64,000 bases of DNA from Paenibacillus ihbetae (GTDB lineage: Bacteria; Bacillota; Bacilli; Paenibacillales; Paenibacillaceae). The notes under the pieces were generated by a model that ran no database searches, was not told the DNA's origin, and was given only the letters and a program-made list of their open reading frames with translations. Shown piece after piece: positions 59,651 to 64,000 of this stretch; within the stretch, counting starts at the first letter, position 1; the number at the start of each line of letters is the position of its first letter. The stretch covers positions 2,130,501-2,194,500 of the forward strand of contig NZ_CP016809.1 of the NCBI RefSeq assembly GCF_002741055.1. Reading direction: 5' to 3'. A program made the translations under genes and the position numbers.

Positions 59651-60400
59651 TTACTCCGGGATATTTCCTCCGGCCACACGGTCGCCCGAATTGCCCGCCG
59701 GATCGGTGACGTTGTCATCCTCGCCGGCATGAATGATCAGCGAGCGCCCCAGTACCGAGTTGGGCTGGCCTTTCTCTAGCGTTCCATGCTGAATGATCGT
59801 CTCCGCTTCCACGGTGCCGTCAGCGCCTACGACCAGGTTCGGCATATCGCCGACATGGCTTCCTTGCGGATTTTCAAGGCCATGATGCTTATGGGTCGGG
59901 TTAAAATGGGCGCCGGCAGATTTAAAATCCCCATCTTGAATCGGGTTCTCATGCACATGGAACCCATGCTTGCCCGGAGTTAGTCCGGATGCGGTAATCT
60001 TCACCTTCACCCCGTCATGGATCTGCTCCAAGGTAGCGGAACCAATAGGCTCTCCCGCCGCATTGTACAGCTTGACTACAGGATGCCCCATGGATTCCTT
60101 CCTGGAAGCCTCGCTCCAGTAGACGGGTTGGTTAACTGGTTCCGAATCCATGCGAGCTGACACACCGTTGCGGCCGGCAGGCATATTAGGATCCGAGGTT
60201 GCCGTCCCTTGTTTCGCTAATGGGCCGTCAGCGGTGGAGTTGTCCTTCCCGTTAACGTAATCGCTTATTTTAGACGTTGTGTGTTTAATCGCGCTTAGGG
60301 TTCCTTCGGGATTCGCAGCAATCAAGATCCCTATAAGTAATAGGGCTCCGGCAAGAAAAGCTCCCGCCATATATTTTAACTTGTTAGTCTTCTTCTTCAC
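59651..60400 (-). CDS. sodC: Cu/Zn superoxide dismutase-like protein, membrane-anchored (249 aa)
   Basis: The GTG start has AGGAGG 7 bases upstream. An N-terminal helix (YMAGAFLAGALLLIGILIAA) anchors the protein outside the cell. The catalytic domain keeps H-x-H (HGFHVHE), the bridging His (AGAHFNP), His-His-Asp (KHHGLENPQGSHVGD) and the last His (SLIIHAGEDD) plus the guiding Arg (GDRVAGG). No cysteine occurs anywhere, so the conserved disulfide of Cu/Zn SOD is absent. Ligands suggest real copper/zinc binding, unlike some YojM-type homologues. A palindrome precedes the ribosome binding site. Confidence 0.85.
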   Translation of the reverse strand: MKKKTNKLKYMAGAFLAGALLLIGILIAANPEGTLSAIKHTTSKISDYVNGKDNSTADGPLAKQGTATSDPNMPAGRNGVSARMDSEPVNQPVYWSEASRKESMGHPVVKLYNAAGEPIGSATLEQIHDGVKVKITASGLTPGKHGFHVHENPIQDGDFKSAGAHFNPTHKHHGLENPQGSHVGDMPNLVVGADGTVEAETIIQHGTLEKGQPNSVLGRSLIIHAGEDDNVTDPAGNSGDRVAGGNIPE

Positions 60401-60413
60401 TTCATCGCCTCCT

Positions 60414-60430
60414 GAATGATGGTATCATTC
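60414..60430. promoter_or_regulatory. Palindrome just upstream of the sodC ribosome binding site
   Basis: GAATGATACCATCATTC on the minus strand, ending immediately before AGGAGG, is a 7-bp inverted repeat with a 3-base centre. It could be an operator or an mRNA hairpin at the translation start. The core resembles the joint repeats of the toxin locus, possibly by chance. Confidence 0.4.
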
Positions 60431-60595
60431 ATCTCCCAATCCTCTGATTTTATACGTCTGGGCCGTGATTTTATGAGAGTTGGGGCTTTCGGCGTTGGCG
60501 ATTGATTCCGAAAGACAGGTTCAAGCGATAACAGATAAATTTTAGAACTTGAATCATCTGAAACGGCGGAGCAGAAGCGGATACAGGCTACGGCT

Positions 60596-61039
60596 TTAAT
60601 TCCCCTCAGACAAAATGAGTTCTCTCATCCGATCCGTATATTTGGACGGTACCACATATACATCTTCTCCCCAATCTTTGAAAGCATAGCTGAATACACT
60701 TTCCTGTCCCTCTTCCCCTAGCCACAGCCTGATGGCATGAACGGGAGATTGCTGTGCATAGACAACCATCACATCGTAATTCGGTTCCGTTCGTTTGGCA
60801 TCATCTGGCTGCTTGCGGGTCGTACGGATGGCTTCCTCAAATACGCTTACATCTTTCGCTTCCTTCAAGGACAGCAGCGTATCCCCATTCATCTCGTCCC
60901 AATTCTCGAATGCCGAGATCCGGATTTCGGCGATCTGTTCGTCTAGAAGCTGCATCGTCGCCCAACCCGTCTCTTTCTCGCAGCCTGCCATTAGGACCGT
61001 TGTAATACACAGAATCGTGATCGTTAATAAGCGCTTCAT
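60596..61039 (-). CDS. Lipoprotein of unknown function (147 aa)
   Basis: The signal MKRLLTITILCITTVLMAGC has a lipobox (LMAGC). The mature domain is rich in charged residues (ATMQLLDEQIAEIRISAFEN) and closes with YVVPSKYTDRMRELILSEGN. I do not know the family. It stands 31 bases after the P-loop protein gene, so the two may be co-transcribed. The purine-rich leader AAAGGCC precedes its start. Confidence 0.65.
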   Translation of the reverse strand: MKRLLTITILCITTVLMAGCEKETGWATMQLLDEQIAEIRISAFENWDEMNGDTLLSLKEAKDVSVFEEAIRTTRKQPDDAKRTEPNYDVMVVYAQQSPVHAIRLWLGEEGQESVFSYAFKDWGEDVYVVPSKYTDRMRELILSEGN

Positions 61040-61070
61040 TAAACCGGCCTTTCTTATCTATGGAAGAATA

Positions 61071-61922
61071 TTACTGGATAACGCCATGCAGCTTCAGCTT
61101 GTTGATCAGCATGGTTTTGTACGTGTCTTGATCATAAAGGGAGTTATTGATTCGCTCCTTGTTCAGTCCGAGCTTGTCTAAGATGCTGTATTCCAGCTGG
61201 CGCCGGGCTTCCAAGACTTGCAAAGTCCCTTCGACGCCTTCTAGACCGTAATGCTTGCCGTATCCCTGCTGGGTGTAGTAATGGACGAATCCTGTGGCCC
61301 AAGCCTCCGGGCGTTCCCGGATGGCCTTGCGGAATGCGTATCCGAGATCGTTTTGCTCAATGTAGAACAATAGGGGATTCAGCGGGTGGATCGTCTTTTC
61401 CAGCCCCAGCACGTAGTCCGTCACTTGCTCTTCCGGCGCATCATGCTTCACCATACCGACGGTCACCGGATTCTGAATGAAACAGCACTCAAAAATCATG
61501 ACCGTATTCTCATGCACCGCCTGCTCCGCATATGTCTCCCACCGATCGGTGATGAGTCTTCTGTTGAGGTCCGGCGGGAGCTCGTAAATATCCTGTTTGG
61601 ACAACGAATGATATAGATCATCCGGCATAGAGGCTTCATATTCGTTCTTCAGTTTCTGGTAGGGCAAGAGATACCAGCTGCCTTTCTTGGCAGCCCGTTC
61701 GATCAATATTTGTTTAAAAGGACCTGCGACCTGCAGCAGACGTCCGAATTCTTCTTCAGTTAAACACGCCGTTCCCTCATAATCTGCCGGATGTTCTGCA
61801 TCCCCTTCCATGACAAGCCGGGCCTCGATGTTTCGTTCGGTAAGAATGTCATGAATCATCCGGGACGTCGTGAATTTGCCGAACCCAGGCAGGCCCTCAA
61901 CCAGGATCAATTTTGTTTTCAT
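61071..61922 (-). CDS. P-loop protein with modified Walker A (283 aa)
   Basis: KLILVEGLPGFGKFTTSRMI has the Walker A form GxxxxGK(S/T) modified to GLPGFGKFTT, that is, Phe at the position usually Ser or Thr after the lysine. The overall layout is like small P-loop kinases (EGDAEHPADYEGTACLTEEE, VMIFECCFIQNPV). A nucleoside or antibiotic kinase-like fold is possible, but no substrate motif is recognised. The start is ATG with a GGGGA-rich leader. The downstream stretch to 62230 holds a hairpin and no further gene. Confidence 0.65.
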   Translation of the reverse strand: MKTKLILVEGLPGFGKFTTSRMIHDILTERNIEARLVMEGDAEHPADYEGTACLTEEEFGRLLQVAGPFKQILIERAAKKGSWYLLPYQKLKNEYEASMPDDLYHSLSKQDIYELPPDLNRRLITDRWETYAEQAVHENTVMIFECCFIQNPVTVGMVKHDAPEEQVTDYVLGLEKTIHPLNPLLFYIEQNDLGYAFRKAIRERPEAWATGFVHYYTQQGYGKHYGLEGVEGTLQVLEARRQLEYSILDKLGLNKERINNSLYDQDTYKTMLINKLKLHGVIQ

Positions 61923-62117
61923 TACAAATCCCCTTCAAAGCTCAAAATAATTACAGTTTCAAATTATTCTGTAGGACCCAACGGATATCCTCTTCCCCAT
62001 ATAAAAAGGCTGCGAAAGACTTTGCGTCCGCAGCAGTGAGAAATACTCGGTATCTTACCGTATTCCGAAATTGAATCGAAGATAGGGATTTACTAGGTAA
62101 GTAATCTCAATCATAAG

Positions 62118-62150
62118 AAAAAAACCACTCCTTATATGGAATGGTTGATT
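62118..62150. terminator. Hairpin with A-tract, bidirectional terminator candidate
   Basis: AACCACTCC-TTATAT-GGAATGGTT, preceded by a run of A (a T tract on the minus strand). It follows the toxin-antitoxin genes on that strand. A closely similar hairpin is at 63919-63953. Confidence 0.6.
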
Positions 62151-62230
62151 ACGAACTGAAAGAGCAGTGGCGGCAATGTCCCTTTCCCCTGCTAACTTTT
62201 CCATCAGCATATACCTTCAATTTAGTGTTG

Positions 62231-62548
62231 TTAGCGTACCAGCCAGCGATAATCTTGCCTGCAATCTACAATATGATCCACATACACCATCTCATCTTGG
62301 ACCTGGTACAGCACTAGATACCACTTCTCCACAAACATCTTATGATATTTGTTCGGAGGTATAAATTCCGCTTCTAGAAAAGGATAACGTTCTGGCATCC
62401 GCGCCAATGAACGTATCGCTTGGAGCAATTCGTTTTTCGTGTTGCGTGCAGCCTCGGGACTTTTTTCCGCAAGAAAACGCACATGGTTTGCTAACATTTG
62501 ACGGGCACGGTCAGAAATGATTACGTTATAACGAGGTTTTTTTTCCAT
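62231..62548 (-). CDS. RelE/ParE-family toxin (105 aa)
   Basis: MEKKPRYNVIISDRARQMLA begins a RelE/ParE fold with helix KSPEAARNTKNELLQAIRSL and the closing strand VDHIVDCRQDYRW. The ATG at 62548 has GAGG 6 bases upstream. It overlaps the antitoxin gene by 23 bases. Targets of this family are either mRNA at the ribosome or DNA gyrase, and this cannot be told here. Confidence 0.85.
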   Translation of the reverse strand: MEKKPRYNVIISDRARQMLANHVRFLAEKSPEAARNTKNELLQAIRSLARMPERYPFLEAEFIPPNKYHKMFVEKWYLVLYQVQDEMVYVDHIVDCRQDYRWLVR

Positions 62549-62816
62549 GTTCGACCTCATCAATAACACTGTCCAAATAGGCATCCAATTCGTCAGGAGT
62601 TACACCAATGCGTCCAGCCAATCGATCCTCTTGAACAGCCAGCAACTCTTCACGGAGCTTCAACATCTTCTCACGACGGGAGAATGCCTCAATGTCCATG
62701 ACGACGAGATCCCCTTCACCATTTTTGGTCAAATACACGGGTTCCCCGGACGTTTTACACAAATCAGCAATTTCATTATAGTTTTGACGTATACTCGCCG
62801 ATGGTTTAATTAACAC
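62526..62816 (-). CDS. Phd/YefM-family antitoxin (96 aa)
   Basis: The N-terminal DNA-binding part reads LIKPSASIRQNYNEIADLCK, with SGEPVYLTKNGEGDLVVMDI, the standard Phd/YefM pattern. The C-terminus (DELDAYLDSVIDEVEHGKK) would wrap the toxin. A GTG at 62816 is the better start because GGAG stands 8 bases upstream. A frame from 62840 has no good site. It is expected to repress the operon with the toxin. Confidence 0.85.
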   Translation of the reverse strand: MLIKPSASIRQNYNEIADLCKTSGEPVYLTKNGEGDLVVMDIEAFSRREKMLKLREELLAVQEDRLAGRIGVTPDELDAYLDSVIDEVEHGKKTSL

Positions 62817-63007
62817 CGTATCCGCTCCTTTCATAGCCATTCTTTAATCATATTGTACCTATATTCTGCTATATATTCAATGTAACCCCCTACTTTCACT
62901 TGTACACTTTTGAAAATGGGCAATAACGAAACTCACTCCGTACCCTTCAAAAACTCAATGATATATCCAATTCACTTCTGATGGTTGTATTCATGCATGG
63001 AGGCAAA

Positions 63008-63032
63008 AGAAAAAGCCCCGAATATCGAGGCC
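63008..63032 (-). terminator. Terminator-like hairpin
   Basis: Minus strand GCCTCGA-TAT-TCGGGGC then TTTTTCTTTT. It could terminate antisense transcripts from the type I locus. The stretch 62841-63007 shows nothing else. Confidence 0.6.
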
Positions 63033-63120
63033 TGTATGCTTTAATTTGGAATGTACGACATTCGGCTAATAAGGGCGGTCGGCTAGTCTCCCGGACGGGA
63101 GGTGATGCCCATGACAGTGT

Positions 63121-63195
63121 ATGGAAGCGATGAGCTTAATGCTTACCTTCGGGACGTTAATCGTCGCATTGTTATCGTTGAATAAACGAAAATAG
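63121..63195 (+). CDS. Holin-like type I toxin peptide (24 aa)
   Basis: MEAMSLMLTFGTLIVALLSL followed by NKRK* matches the Hol_Tox pattern of very small Firmicutes toxins: a single membrane helix with a positively charged end. The usual family start (M-x-V-Y-x-A) is present as ATGACAGTGTATG from 63111, but an extra G shifts that frame, so only the downstream ATG at 63121 gives the toxin sequence. Its distance to the AGGTGAT site is about 14 bases, rather long. A hairpin overlaps the end and an antisense RNA probably covers it. Confidence 0.7.
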   Translation: MEAMSLMLTFGTLIVALLSLNKRK

Positions 63196-63303
63196 ACCGC
63201 CCGTCGCAAGGTTACGGTCTATTTTCTGACTGAAGACTTGCAGCCGGCCGCTCTTTTAGCGGTTGTTGTGCAGGGGATCGTGTTACAGCACGGTCCCTTA
63301 TTT
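63186..63303 (-). ncRNA. Probable antisense RNA antitoxin of the type I pair
   Basis: An extended -10 element, TGATATGAT (63318-63310 on the minus strand), lies opposite the toxin. A transcript starting near 63303 would read leftward to the hairpin AAAATAGACCG ... CGGTCTATTTT (63189-63225), which ends in TTTTCGTTTATT. That RNA of about 115 bases overlaps the toxin 3' end, as RatA overlaps txpA. Both the promoter and the start are inferred. Confidence 0.5.
63189..63225. terminator. Shared hairpin at the end of the toxin gene
   Basis: AAAATAGACCG and CGGTCTATTTT form an 11-bp stem that overlaps the toxin stop codon and can act on both strands. Confidence 0.75.
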
Positions 63304-63526
63304 ATTCTTATCATATCATTTACCCGGTTTTAGTCCACAATGATCAGAGCTGATTTTCAGATGAGAGCTCGATCCGATATTCTGCCACTTCAATAACCAG
63401 CGATATCCAGCAGCCACTGGTACAGAGCAAGTCCTCATTTCGTATCCATTCTGCATCGAAAGAGGGTATCGTTGCTGAATATTGAATACATATGATAGGT
63501 TACAAAATGCTTGTAAGGAGGTTGGC
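63226..63526. other. Interval without a clear gene
   Basis: Apart from the antisense RNA promoter region, only a minus-strand open frame without protein-like features covers this stretch. It also runs antisense through the small membrane gene at 63527. Confidence 0.4.
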
Positions 63527-63700
63527 ATGAGGCAGGAGGATGAAATCCAAGCGCTTAAAGAGCGAATGAATTCTGTTGAAGAGCAGCTGGCAAAGAAGTC
63601 AAATGGCTTCAAGACACTTAAAATAGGAATCATCATAATACTCGTTATTTTTCTCTTATTAGTTCTTATTGGGATCCTCCAATTTGTGAGCGCAGGATAA
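63527..63700 (+). CDS. Small membrane protein with coiled-coil head (57 aa)
   Basis: AAGGAGG lies directly upstream of the ATG at 63527, which supports this start over an in-frame ATG 45 bases earlier. Residues 1-30 (MRQEDEIQALKERMNSVEEQ) form a short coiled coil, followed by a transmembrane helix (LKIGIIIILVIFLLLVLIGI). This plan is common among Bacillales small proteins. Function is unknown. A terminator follows. Confidence 0.65.
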   Translation: MRQEDEIQALKERMNSVEEQLAKKSNGFKTLKIGIIIILVIFLLLVLIGILQFVSAG

Positions 63701-63727
63701 AGACCGTCAAGGGGCGGTCTTTTTCTT
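63698..63727 (+). terminator. Terminator of the small membrane gene
   Basis: AAAGACCG-TCAAGGGG-CGGTCTTT followed by TTTCTTTG. Confidence 0.85.
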
Positions 63728-63918
63728 TGTCCAATGGAAGACGCAGCAACGTCCCCTATCGACCGGGGTAGTCCCTGGCTAATAAAGCGGGCCGCCACGC
63801 GGGGCATTTAGCTGATATCCACTCAGCTTCCCGATTTTAACAGCGACCGAAGCCGATATACGCACCGCCCACGGCTCGCTAACGGATGCAGCCACAACCC
63901 TCGCATTCAAAAGACAAT

Positions 63919-63953
63919 AAGAAAACCACTCCTTTAACGTAAGGAATGGTTTG
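63919..63953. terminator. Hairpin resembling the one at 62118
   Basis: AAAACCACTCCTT-TAACGT-AAGGAATGGTTT. The first part, ATAAGAAAA(..)CCACTCCTT, matches the other copy, so this is a repeated bidirectional terminator. The remaining 63728-64000 shows no gene. Confidence 0.6.
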
Positions 63954-64000
63954 GATGTGAACCTATACGGTTCCGAGCTTATACTACTCCTCCACCCTCA

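Noticed and set aside
63316..63807. 163-codon minus-strand frame
   Set aside because: It runs antisense through the small membrane gene at 63527 and its terminator. Composition is not protein-like.
1..64000. CRISPR array, tRNA, rRNA, integrase, or complete insertion sequence
   Set aside because: No regular spacer-repeat pattern, tRNA-like cloverleaf, rRNA stretch, transposase or integrase motif was recognised.

Overview
The window reads as a chromosomal segment of a Gram-positive, Paenibacillus-like member of the Bacillales. The signs are strong AGGAGG-type ribosome binding sites, GTG and TTG starts, many T-tailed terminators, a YesM/YesN two-component pair next to a CUT1-type sugar transporter, and WXG100-type secreted toxins. 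No tRNA, rRNA, CRISPR array, integrase or complete insertion sequence was seen. Most genes lie on the minus strand.

Region 1 (1-7.7 kb) is a polymorphic-toxin locus. One intact WXG100-type toxin (6196-7686) has a Gly/Ser-rich linker and a PD-(D/E)XK nuclease-like tip, with its immunity gene directly downstream (5714-6199). Further downstream lies a series of displaced, frameshifted toxin tips and mostly intact immunity genes: pentapeptide-repeat, CdiI-like, SitI3-like and unknown types. Two short repeat families with internal palindromes sit at the cassette joints. A DUF3221-like lipoprotein and a decayed gene follow (8.3-9.1 kb).

Region 2 (9.2-35.5 kb) is a dense defence island in three or four transcription units. 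They are a frameshifted NERD-domain gene, a 1958-aa DUF4011/SF1 helicase/Vsr-like nuclease/DUF3320 protein, an McrB-like AAA+ protein with an EVE-like N-terminal part coupled to a DUF2357/DUF524 nuclease, and a 14-kb operon. That operon encodes DptF-, DptG- and DptH-like proteins, a DUF4007 protein, a large ATPase, a short PAPS-reductase-like PP-loop protein and a 129-aa unknown. It looks like a phosphorothioation-type restriction system whose modification half is not the canonical DndBCDE set, and it is the best candidate here for an undescribed system.

Region 3 (35.9-44.4 kb) is a second nucleic-acid-processing cluster: a DEDDh exonuclease, a WYL regulator, an AddA/AddB-like helicase-nuclease pair and a HIRAN-domain protein.

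Region 4 (44.6-47 kb) holds small membrane, lipoprotein and unknown genes, plus an orphan toxin tip with an HExxH motif and a possible zinc-ribbon partner.

Region 5 (47.3-55.2 kb) is a sugar ABC transporter with a YesM/YesN-type two-component system, then a small membrane gene broken by an in-frame TAG and a zinc-ribbon protein. Region 6 (55.3-59.5 kb) is an azoreductase, DHA2 efflux pump and Old Yellow Enzyme operon with a divergent SufR-like regulator and visible operators. Region 7 (59.6-64 kb) carries a Cu/Zn superoxide dismutase, a lipoprotein, a P-loop protein, a Phd/RelE-type toxin-antitoxin pair, and a type I holin-like toxin with a probable antisense RNA.

All family names come from reading motifs and from memory of the families. 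No database search was run.
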